Below are positions 17,035-25,031 of a stretch of 64,000 nucleotides of DNA, in pieces. The translations under genes and the position numbers were made by a program. The notes beneath the pieces are model-generated. The model worked only from the letters and a program-made list of their open reading frames with translations, did not search any database and was not told the origin of the DNA. Location of the stretch: the NCBI RefSeq assembly GCF_014200015.1, contig NZ_JACHOT010000001.1, positions 186,001 to 250,000 on the forward strand, given 5' to 3'. How positions within the stretch are numbered: position 1 is the stretch's first letter; each line of letters starts with the position of its first letter. The stretch comes from Aminobacter niigataensis (GTDB taxonomy: Bacteria; Pseudomonadota; Alphaproteobacteria; Rhizobiales; Rhizobiaceae).

Positions 17035-17277
17035 TCACTCCCTCCCACCGCCGGTGCGGCGGATCGCATAGAGGAAGATGAGCGTCGACAGGCCTGAGCC
17101 GATTGCGGCTTCCGCCATGGCGACATCGGGGGCGGCGAGAAGCACATAGGAGACTGCGGCAAACAGGCTCGCCAGCCCGGCGCTCACCATTGCTGCCATC
17201 AGGTTGTCGAGCCAGACGGCCAGCACGCCGCTGACCAGGATGCTGCCGCAGATCAGGATGACGAGCAGCTCGAGCAT
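17035..17277 (-). CDS. DUF4040 (MbhD-like) subunit, a piece of MrpA C-terminus
   Basis: An 80-residue three-helix protein: LLVILICGSILVSGVLAVW, NLMAAMVSAGLASLFAAVSYVLLAAPDVAMAEAAIGSGLSTLIFLYAI. The APDVAMAEAAIGSGL motif is typical of the MbhD/DUF4040 unit found as the C-terminal part of MrpA in large forms. I chose the ATG at 17277 preceded by AAGGGA; a GTG six bases upstream overlaps the F stop. It supports a Mbh-like split arrangement of this antiporter. Confidence 0.85.
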   Translation of the reverse strand: MLELLVILICGSILVSGVLAVWLDNLMAAMVSAGLASLFAAVSYVLLAAPDVAMAEAAIGSGLSTLIFLYAIRRTGGGRE

Positions 17278-17279
17278 CG

Positions 17280-17531
17280 TCACGGTCCCTTTTCGAGGAA
17301 GCGGGCGATGGCGAGTACGGCGAGGAAGCTGAGCAGGCCGTAGACGAGGGCGACGTCGATATAGACGAAGCGGCCTGACAGATGTGCGTAGAGCGCGATC
17401 AGCGCGATCGACACCACGGTCAGCATGTCGATGGCGACGACACGGTCGATTGCGGTGCGGCCGATCACCAGCCTTGCCACGCCGAAGACGATGGCGAAGA
17501 AGATCAGCACGCCGGCAATCTGAAGCAGCAT
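17280..17531 (-). CDS. mrpF: Mrp-type antiporter subunit F
   Basis: An 83-residue protein with three helices and the MrpF signature IGRTAIDRVVAIDMLTVVSIALIALYA, then FVYIDVALVYGLLSFLAVLAIARFLEKG. The ATG at 17531 comes right after the E stop; a TTG at 17540 would overlap it. Part of the continuous operon. Confidence 0.92.
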   Translation of the reverse strand: MLLQIAGVLIFFAIVFGVARLVIGRTAIDRVVAIDMLTVVSIALIALYAHLSGRFVYIDVALVYGLLSFLAVLAIARFLEKGP

Positions 17532-17532
17532 G

Positions 17533-18051
17533 TCAGCCAAACACCGCCTCCAGGTGCTTTTCGAACGGAGCCACGATCATTTCGGTTGCCTGGTCCGGGT
17601 CGGTCGTCTTCACGTCGAGCCAGTGGACGAACATCGTCTCGCCCCTGACGTCCATGACCAGCGAACCGGGTGTCAGCGCGATCGAGTTGGACAGCGCCAG
17701 CCTACCGATCGGCGACTTCAAGCGAATGCGGACCCTGACGATGCCGGGGTGGATGTCGATGCGCGGCGAATAGACATAGCGCAGCATGTTGAGATTGGCC
17801 TTCACCAGCTCGGTGAAGAAGACGCTGGTATAGGTAAGGAAGTGCCAGGCGCTGCGCGGCGTGACAGCGATGTGCCAGACATTGCTGCGGCGCGCGAAGA
17901 TCAAGGCGATGGCAAAGGAAATGACGGCGCCGGTGATGAGGATTGGCGTAGCCAGCGAGGCGTTGACGATCAGCCAGAGGATGAAGAGCAGCAGCCAAAG
18001 CACCGGCAGGCCACGGATTCCTTTCCCATCGGTCGGGGCCTGTTCGTTCAT
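17533..18051 (-). CDS. mrpE: Mrp-type antiporter subunit E
   Basis: A 172-residue protein with two N-terminal helices (VLWLLLFILWLIVNAS and ILITGAVISFAIALIF), a third around FLTYTSVFFTELVKANLNML, and a soluble domain with RIRLKSPIGRLALSNSIALTPGSLVMDV and a final VHWLDVKTTDP, all typical of MrpE/MnhE. The ATG overlaps the hydrolase stop (ATGA), so the upstream lipoprotein and this subunit are probably translationally coupled. Confidence 0.93.
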   Translation of the reverse strand: MNEQAPTDGKGIRGLPVLWLLLFILWLIVNASLATPILITGAVISFAIALIFARRSNVWHIAVTPRSAWHFLTYTSVFFTELVKANLNMLRYVYSPRIDIHPGIVRVRIRLKSPIGRLALSNSIALTPGSLVMDVRGETMFVHWLDVKTTDPDQATEMIVAPFEKHLEAVFG

Positions 18052-19193
18052 AGGCGACCCGCAAGTGCTACGCCGCCGAGGATGCGGCTGGGCAGATAGA
18101 TGACGAGTGCTGCGGCACCTTCGATGGCCGAGCCACCGTCGGCCAGCAGCGTCTCGCCGGCGCTGGCGTCGTCGCCTTCGATCAAGCGACGCAACAGTCC
18201 ACTCTGCCCGGCAAAGGCGATCAGCGTCGGCGAACTCGCGAAAATGTTATGCGAGCCGCCATCGACCTCGGACGCGTCAAGCACGGTGATGTGTTTCTGC
18301 TGCAGCAGCGCAATGTCGGAGCCGCTGCCGACGCGCGGGTGGCCGCCGGCGATGCGCCGGGAAATGCTGAGCGCCCGGTCGCGACGTGATACCACGATGG
18401 CGAAGGGCATCGGCAGTTCGCCAATGTCGCGGACCTGGCTCTGGAAGGCGTCGATGTCGATGTCGGGCGCTGCCAGCACCACGCCGCCGAGGCGCTTGAG
18501 GGCTTGCCGGCGGCCGGTCTGCGCCAGTTCCCGCAGCGCTTCCATGACCACATAGGCGCCCATCGAATGGCCGACGAGGATGACCCGGTTTGCCTTGGTC
18601 TGCGCCGCGATCTCGATCGTTTCCGCCAGTCCGCCGCGACCGACCACGGTGCTGTCGCGGTCGTAGACATAGAGCGGCAAGGCACCGCCCGAGGGCCAGG
18701 CATAATGCAGCGTGACCGCGCGGACATTGTAGTCATGGGCGATCTGCGCGGCCCGGAAGACGCTGTCGGCGAAGTTGTTGTTGTAGCCGTGCACGAAGAT
18801 GAAGATTTCGCGCTCTTGCGGCGGGCGCTGGGCCAGGGCGGCATCGAGCTGGGCGACAAACTGCTTGCGGCTGGCGATCTGCTGGTAGCTCTGGGCCACG
18901 AAATGCCTGGCCGGGTCAGGCGTTCGGCCGGTCTTTTCGACGTCGCCGGCGACGTGGTTCCTGGGGATGCCGATGTCGAATTTTGCGAAATTGAGCGTCT
19001 GCGAGCGTTGGGCCGAATAGGGCAGCGACAGGTTGTCGGATCGGGCGCGTGTGGTGGCGACGTAGACGGGCACAACCGCTGCAGACGCGGCCTGGTCGGT
19101 GGTCGCGCCAAGGCCAAGCACGGCGCGTGGGCCACCGCAGCCGGCGAGCAGCATCGCCATCAACAGAACGGAAAACAGACGCTTCGCCGACAT
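18048..19193 (-). CDS. DUF900 alpha/beta-hydrolase lipoprotein, first gene of the Mrp operon
   Basis: A 381-residue protein with lipobox MLLAGCGG (Cys at about residue 19), so it is probably anchored in an envelope membrane facing the periplasm. The DUF900 fold is clear: VYVATTRARSDN, FIFVHGYNNNFADSVFRAAQ, LHYAWPSGG, nucleophile in LVGHSMGAYVV, VVLAAPDIDIDAF, and a late SHNIFASSP His. The final segment (GAAALVIYLPSRILGGVAL) is hydrophobic. The start at 19193 is preferred over a nearby upstream ATG. Its stop overlaps the mrpE start, an unusual pairing of a hydrolase with a cation antiporter operon. Confidence 0.85.
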   Translation of the reverse strand: MSAKRLFSVLLMAMLLAGCGGPRAVLGLGATTDQAASAAVVPVYVATTRARSDNLSLPYSAQRSQTLNFAKFDIGIPRNHVAGDVEKTGRTPDPARHFVAQSYQQIASRKQFVAQLDAALAQRPPQEREIFIFVHGYNNNFADSVFRAAQIAHDYNVRAVTLHYAWPSGGALPLYVYDRDSTVVGRGGLAETIEIAAQTKANRVILVGHSMGAYVVMEALRELAQTGRRQALKRLGGVVLAAPDIDIDAFQSQVRDIGELPMPFAIVVSRRDRALSISRRIAGGHPRVGSGSDIALLQQKHITVLDASEVDGGSHNIFASSPTLIAFAGQSGLLRRLIEGDDASAGETLLADGGSAIEGAAALVIYLPSRILGGVALAGRL

Positions 19194-19275
19194 GCCTCGA
19201 TCCAGCAAGCTTACGCGCGATCAGAAGCAGCAAATCCGCGTGGCGGCAACCGGCGAAGCAGGCCGAGGCCAAGGA

Positions 19276-19317
19276 TTGGGACGCCAAGCATATCCTCGGG
19301 ATTCCATGCCAATCACA
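19276..19317 (+). repeat. Copy C of the dispersed intergenic element
   Basis: Forty-two bases that match copy D (21031-21072) at 34 positions without gaps, including TTGGGACGC, AGCATA, GGGATTCCATGC and ATCACA. It lies 91 bases before the first antiporter gene. Confidence 0.65.
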
Positions 19318-19407
19318 TGGCCGCCGGGCTCGGGCTAGATTGCCGTCATGGCGGAAGGACTTGTCGGGGCTGCCGCTGGCCAAAAAAATTGGTGACGACA
19401 CGATTCG

Positions 19408-20838
19408 ATGAACTCAGCCACTCAGCAGAAATTCTCGGTCTGGACCCTGATGGCGATGGTCGTCGGCTCGATGGTCGGCGCCGGCATCTTTTCGCTGCCG
19501 CAGGCCTTCGGTCGCGAGACCGGGCCGTTCGGTGCTTTGATCGCCTGGGCCATCGCCGGCGTCGGCATGCTGATGCTGGCTTTCGTGTTCCAGACGCTGT
19601 CGCGCCGCAAGCCCGACCTCGACGCCGGCATCTACGCCTATGCCAAGGCCGGCTTCGGCAACTATCTCGGCTTTCTCTCCGCCCTCGGCTATTGGTCGGC
19701 CGCGCTTCTCGGCAACGTGTCTTATTTCGTGCTGATCAAGTCGACGCTGGGGCTGTTCTTTCCGGTGTTCGGCGACGGCAACACCATCACGGCCATCGTC
19801 ATCTCGTCGATGCTGCTGTGGACCGTGCACTCGCTGATCCTGCGCGGCGTCAAGGAAGCGGCGGCGATCAACACCATCGTCACCTTTGCCAAGATCATCC
19901 CGATCTTCCTGTTCATCGTCTTCGTCATCTACGGCTTCAGCGCCGACATCTTCGCCGCCAACTTCTGGGGTGGCGAGGACGTCAGCCTGCGCAGTGTCGC
20001 AAGCCAGGTCCGGGGCACGATGCTGGTGACGGTATTCGTCTTCGTCGGCATCGAGGGCGCGAGTGTCTACTCGCGCTACGCCCGCAACCGCCGCGACGTC
20101 GGCGTGGCAACGCTGCTCGGTTTTCTCGGCGTGCTTTGCCTGCTCGTGCTGGTAACGATCCTGTCCTATGGCGTCATGCTGCGCCCCGATCTGGCAGCCT
20201 TGCGTAATCCGTCGATGGCTGGCGTGCTGGAGGCGGTGGTGGGGCCATGGGGCGCCAAGTTCGTCAGCGTCGGCCTGCTGATTTCAGTTGCCGGCGCCTA
20301 CCTGTCCTGGGTGCTGCTGGCGGCCGAAATCCTGTTCACTGCATCCCGCAACGAAACCATGCCGCGCTTCCTCGCGCATGAGAACAAGAATGGCGTGCCG
20401 TCGAACGCGCTGTGGCTCACCAATGCGGTCGTCCAGACCTTCCTGATCCTTACGCTCTTTGCCCAGTATGCCTTCCGGCTGGCGCTCGAACTCACCAGTT
20501 CGATGATCCTCATTCCGTATTTTCTGGTCGCCGCCTACGGCTTCAAGCTGGCCTGGAGCGGCGAGAGCTACGAAAAGGACCCGGCCGCGCGGCGTGGCGA
20601 GTTCGCCGTTGCTGCGATCGCCTTGGTCTACACGGCCTTCCTCATCTATGCGGCGGGCGCCAAGCACTTGCTGCTCTCGGCTGCCATCTACGGGCCCGGC
20701 ACGATCCTCTTCTTCATGGCGCGCATGGAGCAGGGGCGCAGGGTGTTCACGCCTGTGGAGACGGTGATGTTCGTAGTTGCGGCTGTCGGCGCGGCGGCTG
20801 CGATCTACGGCATCGCCACAGGTCTCATCGTTGTTTAG
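19408..20838 (+). CDS. Basic amino acid/polyamine antiporter (APA family, ArcD-like), copy 1
   Basis: A 476-residue, 12-13-helix transporter. The N-terminus has the APC signature [15 protein letters not shown], followed by [39 protein letters not shown] and [24 protein letters not shown], as in arginine/ornithine and lysine antiporters (ArcD/LysI type). Context supports arginine-ornithine or arginine-citrulline exchange, since arginine deiminase lies downstream after a paralogue. It is highly similar in motif order to the product of 21158-22591. No ribosome site is obvious before the ATG. A separate promoter is likely because 319 bases separate the two antiporter genes. Confidence 0.88.
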   Translation: MNSATQQKFSVWTLMAMVVGSMVGAGIFSLPQAFGRETGPFGALIAWAIAGVGMLMLAFVFQTLSRRKPDLDAGIYAYAKAGFGNYLGFLSALGYWSAALLGNVSYFVLIKSTLGLFFPVFGDGNTITAIVISSMLLWTVHSLILRGVKEAAAINTIVTFAKIIPIFLFIVFVIYGFSADIFAANFWGGEDVSLRSVASQVRGTMLVTVFVFVGIEGASVYSRYARNRRDVGVATLLGFLGVLCLLVLVTILSYGVMLRPDLAALRNPSMAGVLEAVVGPWGAKFVSVGLLISVAGAYLSWVLLAAEILFTASRNETMPRFLAHENKNGVPSNALWLTNAVVQTFLILTLFAQYAFRLALELTSSMILIPYFLVAAYGFKLAWSGESYEKDPAARRGEFAVAAIALVYTAFLIYAAGAKHLLLSAAIYGPGTILFFMARMEQGRRVFTPVETVMFVVAAVGAAAAIYGIATGLIVV

Positions 20839-21030
20839 CCAAGGCCGACAGCAGTCCCTGCGCATGCCCGTCGCTTGGTAGTTGCAACGCCGCAGGCGCA
20901 AGACGCCCGGCATGGCCGCGACCTGCAGCGCATTCTCAGAAGCAACTGTACGGTATTCGAGCATCTGCTTGATTGGCGCGATCTTTTCCGGATGGCGGCT
21001 TCGGTTCCTGATCCTTTGCGCTGCACAACT

Positions 21031-21072
21031 TTGGGACGCGGAGCATAGACATGGGATTCCATGCTGATCACA
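21031..21072 (+). repeat. Copy D of the dispersed intergenic element
   Basis: Begins TTGGGACGCGGAGCATAGAC and continues with ATGGGATTCCATGC; GCAT and ATGC bound an interior 14-base segment. It stands 86 bases before the second antiporter. The rest of the 319-base gap (20839-21157) shows no gene. Confidence 0.65.
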
Positions 21073-21157
21073 GCCCCACCCCTGCAATCCTATAGTTGAT
21101 CCTGAATTTCTTTCGCATCTCGATCGCGGACATGGGTTCGCTGCCAGGAGGGGGACC

Positions 21158-22591
21158 ATGGCTTCAAGCGATAATCAGAAGCTGTCGCTGTTTGCACTTA
21201 CGTCCATGGTCGTGGGATCGATGGTCGGTGCGGGCATCTTCAACCTGCCCGGCCGCTTCGGTGCAGCGACAGGTCCGTTCGGCGCCATCATCGCATGGGC
21301 AATCGCGGGAACCGGCATGTACATGCTGGCGCGGGTGTTCCAGGCGCTGGCCGAGAAGAAACCGGACATCGACTCCGGCGTGTTCGCCTATGCCAAGGCG
21401 GGCTTCGGCAACTACATGGGGTTCCTGTCGGCCTTCGGCTATTGGCTCGGCAGCTGCCTCGGCAACGTCTTCTACTGGGTTCTGATCGGTTCGACGCTGG
21501 GGCGGTTCTTCCCTGGCATGTTCGGCGACGGCAGCAGCGCCACCGCAATCATCGTGTCGCTGATCGGCATCTGGGCATTCCATTTCATGATCCTGCGCGG
21601 CGTCGAGCAGGCCACGTTCATCAACACCATCGTCACGATTGCCAAGATCGTGCCGATCCTGGTGTTCATCCTCGCGCTGGTCTTCGCCTTCAACTACACC
21701 CAGTTCTCCGAGAATTTCTTCGGCGGCGCCGACATGCCGGCCAAGACGCTGATCGCTCAGGTGCGCGACACCATGCTGATCACCGTGTTCGTCTTCCTCG
21801 GCATCGAAGGCGCGAGCGTCTATTCGCGCTTCGCCAAGGAACGCTCCGACGTCGGCAGGGCAACGATCCTGGGCTTCGTCGGCGTCACCGGCCTGATGGT
21901 GGCAGTGACCTTGCTGCCCTACGCAGCGATGCCGCAATCGGGGATCGCCGCCGTCCAGCAGCCGTCGATGGCGAGCGTTCTCGAGGCCGTTGTCGGACAT
22001 TGGGGCGCCGTCTTCATCTCCATTGGTGTCCTGGTGTCGGTGCTGGGCGCCTACCTCGCCTGGTCGCTGATCTGCGCCGAAGTGCTCTTTGCCGCCGCCA
22101 AGTCCAACGACATGCCGAAGCTCTTCGCCGCCCAGAACGGCAATCGGGTGCCGGCCAATGCCTTGTGGCTCACGAACATCGTCGTGTCGCTGTTCGTGAT
22201 CTCCACCTACTGGTCCCGCGACGCCTTCAACTTCATGCTCGACATGACGAGCGTCACGGCGCTGCTGCCTTACCTTTTGGTCGCCGGCTACGGCATCCTG
22301 ATTGCGCGCAGCGGAGAAGGCTACGAAACATCCCAGGGCGAACGTGGGCGGGATCAGGTCATCGCCTGGATAGCGGCGATCTACACCATCTTCATGTTCG
22401 TCGCCGCCGGGCTGAAATACGTCCTGCTCGTCGCCGTCCTCTTCGTGCCGGGTACGATCCTCTACTTCTGGGCACGCCGCGAACAGAAACTGCAGTTGTT
22501 CACCCCAACCGAGCTCATCGTGTTCGCCGTCACCCTGATTGCCGGACTGGTCGGCGTCTACGGTCTGCTGACCGGCACCATCACACATTGA
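21158..22591 (+). CDS. Basic amino acid/polyamine antiporter (APA family, ArcD-like), copy 2
   Basis: A 477-residue paralogue of the previous antiporter with the same motifs in the same order: [89 protein letters not shown] lies just before the ATG. The arginine deiminase gene starts only 20 bases downstream, so these two form an operon and this copy is the better candidate for the arginine exchanger of the pathway. Confidence 0.9.
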   Translation: MASSDNQKLSLFALTSMVVGSMVGAGIFNLPGRFGAATGPFGAIIAWAIAGTGMYMLARVFQALAEKKPDIDSGVFAYAKAGFGNYMGFLSAFGYWLGSCLGNVFYWVLIGSTLGRFFPGMFGDGSSATAIIVSLIGIWAFHFMILRGVEQATFINTIVTIAKIVPILVFILALVFAFNYTQFSENFFGGADMPAKTLIAQVRDTMLITVFVFLGIEGASVYSRFAKERSDVGRATILGFVGVTGLMVAVTLLPYAAMPQSGIAAVQQPSMASVLEAVVGHWGAVFISIGVLVSVLGAYLAWSLICAEVLFAAAKSNDMPKLFAAQNGNRVPANALWLTNIVVSLFVISTYWSRDAFNFMLDMTSVTALLPYLLVAGYGILIARSGEGYETSQGERGRDQVIAWIAAIYTIFMFVAAGLKYVLLVAVLFVPGTILYFWARREQKLQLFTPTELIVFAVTLIAGLVGVYGLLTGTITH

Positions 22592-22610
22592 ACAGAAAGG
22601 CAGAAACGTC

Positions 22611-23855
22611 ATGACAAACGGCACTCCCCTCGGCGTTCATTCGGAAGTTGGCCAGCTTCGCAAGGTCATGGTGTGTGCGCCCGGTCGGGCCCACCAGCGC
22701 CTGACGCCCTCCAATTGCGACGATCTTCTCTTCGACGACGTGCTTTGGGTCGACAACGCAAAACGCGACCATTTCGACTTCATGACCAAGATGCGCGACC
22801 GCGGCGTCGAGGTGGTCGAGATGCACAACCTGCTGGCCGAAACGGTTGCCAATCCCGAGGCCAAGAAGTGGATTCTCGACCATCAGGTGTCGCCGAACCA
22901 GATCGGCCTTGGCCTGCTCGACGAAGTCCGCTCCTATCTCGAAGGGCTCACTGATCGCGAGCTCGCCGAAACCCTGATCGGCGGCCTCTCGACCCATGAG
23001 TTCCCCGAGGCCGTCGGCGGCGAACAGCTGGTGCTGATCCGCGACGCGGCAGGCGTCAACGAATATCTCCTGCCGCCGCTGCCCAACACGCTCTATACCC
23101 GCGACACCACGTGCTGGATCTATGGCGGCGTGACGCTCAACTCGCTCTACTGGCCGGCGCGCCACGAGGAGACGATCCTCACCACCGCCATCTACAAGTT
23201 CCACCCCGACTTTGCCGGCAAGGTCAATGTCTGGTGGGGCGACCCGACCAAGGATTGGGGACTTGCCACACTCGAAGGCGGCGACGTCATGCCGATCGGC
23301 AAGGGCAACGTGCTCATCGGCATGAGCGAGCGCACCTCGCGCCAGGCGATCAGCCAGGTTGCCGCTGCCCTGTTCGAGAAGGGAGCCGCCGAGCGTGTCA
23401 TCGTTGCGGCGATGCCCAAGCTGCGCGCGGCGATGCATCTCGACACCGTCTTCACCTTCGCAGACCGCGATTGCGTGCTGCTGTATCCCGACATCGTCAA
23501 CGGCATCGCCGCCTTCTCCTATCGCCCCGACGGCAATGGCGGCGTCGAACTGCACAAGGACAAGGGCAGCTTCGTCGAGACGGTGCGCGACTCGCTCGGC
23601 CTCAAAAAGATGCGCGTCGTCGAGACCGGCGGCAACGACTACATGCGCGAGCGCACCCAGTGGGACAGCGGCGCCAACCTCGTCTGCGCTTCGCCCGGCG
23701 TCGTCTTCGCCTACGACCGCAACACCTACACCAACACGCTGCTGCGCAAGGAAGGCATCGAGGTCATCACCATCACCGGCGCCGAGCTTGGCCGGGGCCG
23801 TGGCGGCGGTCACTGCATGACCTGCCCGATCATCCGCGACGCAGTCGACTACTGA
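22611..23855 (+). CDS. arcA: Arginine deiminase
   Basis: The 414-residue enzyme converts arginine to citrulline and ammonia. Motifs visible: [19 protein letters not shown] at the N-terminus, [18 protein letters not shown], the [23 protein letters not shown] core, [21 protein letters not shown], and the C-terminal GGGHCMTCP with catalytic Cys402. Length matches the family (about 405-420). It lies 20 bases behind an antiporter gene. No ornithine carbamoyltransferase or carbamate kinase gene follows; the next genes encode an efflux system. So the local set covers arginine deimination and exchange but not ATP recovery. Confidence 0.96.
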   Translation: MTNGTPLGVHSEVGQLRKVMVCAPGRAHQRLTPSNCDDLLFDDVLWVDNAKRDHFDFMTKMRDRGVEVVEMHNLLAETVANPEAKKWILDHQVSPNQIGLGLLDEVRSYLEGLTDRELAETLIGGLSTHEFPEAVGGEQLVLIRDAAGVNEYLLPPLPNTLYTRDTTCWIYGGVTLNSLYWPARHEETILTTAIYKFHPDFAGKVNVWWGDPTKDWGLATLEGGDVMPIGKGNVLIGMSERTSRQAISQVAAALFEKGAAERVIVAAMPKLRAAMHLDTVFTFADRDCVLLYPDIVNGIAAFSYRPDGNGGVELHKDKGSFVETVRDSLGLKKMRVVETGGNDYMRERTQWDSGANLVCASPGVVFAYDRNTYTNTLLRKEGIEVITITGAELGRGRGGGHCMTCPIIRDAVDY

Positions 23856-23930
23856 CGTCATCGTCTGTGCTTGTCCCTCCAGCGTTCGGCGAAAGCCGTG
23901 CGCTGGTTTTGGGTCGATGAGGAACCCGAA

Positions 23931-25031
23931 ATGGCATCACGTCCGTCTTCCACCAGCAGGCGCCTCCTTGGGCTGGCCGCTGTAGCCACAACCTCGCTGC
24001 TTGTCGCCGCCTGCCAGCGGGCGGAGGAGGCAGTCGAACTGCCACCGCGTCCGGTCAAGACGGTTGCCGTTTCCTTCAGTGCCGAGGACACGTTCGGCTC
24101 GCTCGTCGGCGACGTGCAGCCGCGCACCGAAACCAATTTCGGTTTTCGGCAGGGCGGCGAGATCAGGGAGCGCGACGTGGATGTCGGCGACCGCGTCGAG
24201 GTCGGCGCCGTGCTGGCGCGGCTGGACACCGAAGACGCCCAGGATGCCGTGCGCAAGGCCGAGGCCAATCTGTTTGCGGCGCAATCGAATTTCGACAATG
24301 CCGACCAGACGCGCAGGCGGCAGGAGCAGCTTTATCCGCGCACCATCAGCCGCGCAGCACTTGATGCGGCGACCGCCCAGGCAAACGCCGCGCGGGCAGG
24401 CGTCGACGCCGCGCAGGCCGCCGTGCGCGTCGCCCAGAACAATCTCGACAACCGCGTGCTGAAGTCCAACGCCGCGGGCGTGGTCACCGCGGTGGGCGGC
24501 GATGTCGGCCAGGTTGTCGGTGGCGGGCAGATGATCGTGCGTGTCGCGCAACTCGTCGACAAGGACGCGGTCTTCCAGGTGCCGGAGGCGACCATCCAGT
24601 CGGCCAGCCGCGATGTCCGCGTCGAGGCGCGCCTGCTCAGCAATCCGAACAGCAAGGCAATCGGCGCCGTCCGCGAGATTTCTCCGGTCGCCAATCCGGT
24701 GACCCGCAACTTCACGGTCCGGGTCGGGCTGGAGACGGTGCCTGACGACTTCCGCTTCGGCAGCGCCGTGCGCGGCACGGTACAGGTCGCCGGTGACCCG
24801 GTTGCCAGGCTGCCGATGACGGCCCTGTTCAACCAGGGCAGCCAGCCGGCCGTCTGGGTGGTGGATCCCAAGACGAATACCACGAAGCTGGTGTCGATAG
24901 AGGTCCATCGCTTCGAAACGAGTGACTTCCTCGTCGCCAACGGCTTGCAGGACGGCGACAATGTCGTGGTGGCCGGCGTGCAGCAGCTTCGCCCGGACAT
25001 GTCAGTGCGCCTGCTCGGGGCTGCCAAATGA
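23931..25031 (+). CDS. RND efflux periplasmic adaptor (membrane-fusion) lipoprotein
   Basis: A 366-residue adaptor with lipobox LLVAACQR. It shows the barrel-sandwich halves (FGFRQGGEIRERDVDVGDRVEVGAVLARLD and LKSNAAGVVTAVGGDVGQVV), an alpha-hairpin between them (AQSNFDNADQTRRRQEQL to ARAGVDAAQAAVRVAQNNLDN), and the beta-barrel and membrane-proximal domains. GAGGAACCCGAA precedes the ATG. Its stop overlaps the pump gene's start (ATGA). It links the inner-membrane pump to an outer-membrane channel that is not encoded here. Confidence 0.92.
   Translation: MASRPSSTSRRLLGLAAVATTSLLVAACQRAEEAVELPPRPVKTVAVSFSAEDTFGSLVGDVQPRTETNFGFRQGGEIRERDVDVGDRVEVGAVLARLDTEDAQDAVRKAEANLFAAQSNFDNADQTRRRQEQLYPRTISRAALDAATAQANAARAGVDAAQAAVRVAQNNLDNRVLKSNAAGVVTAVGGDVGQVVGGGQMIVRVAQLVDKDAVFQVPEATIQSASRDVRVEARLLSNPNSKAIGAVREISPVANPVTRNFTVRVGLETVPDDFRFGSAVRGTVQVAGDPVARLPMTALFNQGSQPAVWVVDPKTNTTKLVSIEVHRFETSDFLVANGLQDGDNVVVAGVQQLRPDMSVRLLGAAK

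Noticed and set aside
20950-21120. FNR/FixK-type box for the arginine deiminase genes
   Set aside because: TTGAT half-sites occur near 20970 and 21096 but neither has an ATCAA partner at the right distance.
21164-23861. Long minus-strand frames opposite the second antiporter and arcA
   Set aside because: These are mirror frames caused by high GC; products are His/Asp/Glu-rich and match no family, while the plus strand encodes clear proteins.
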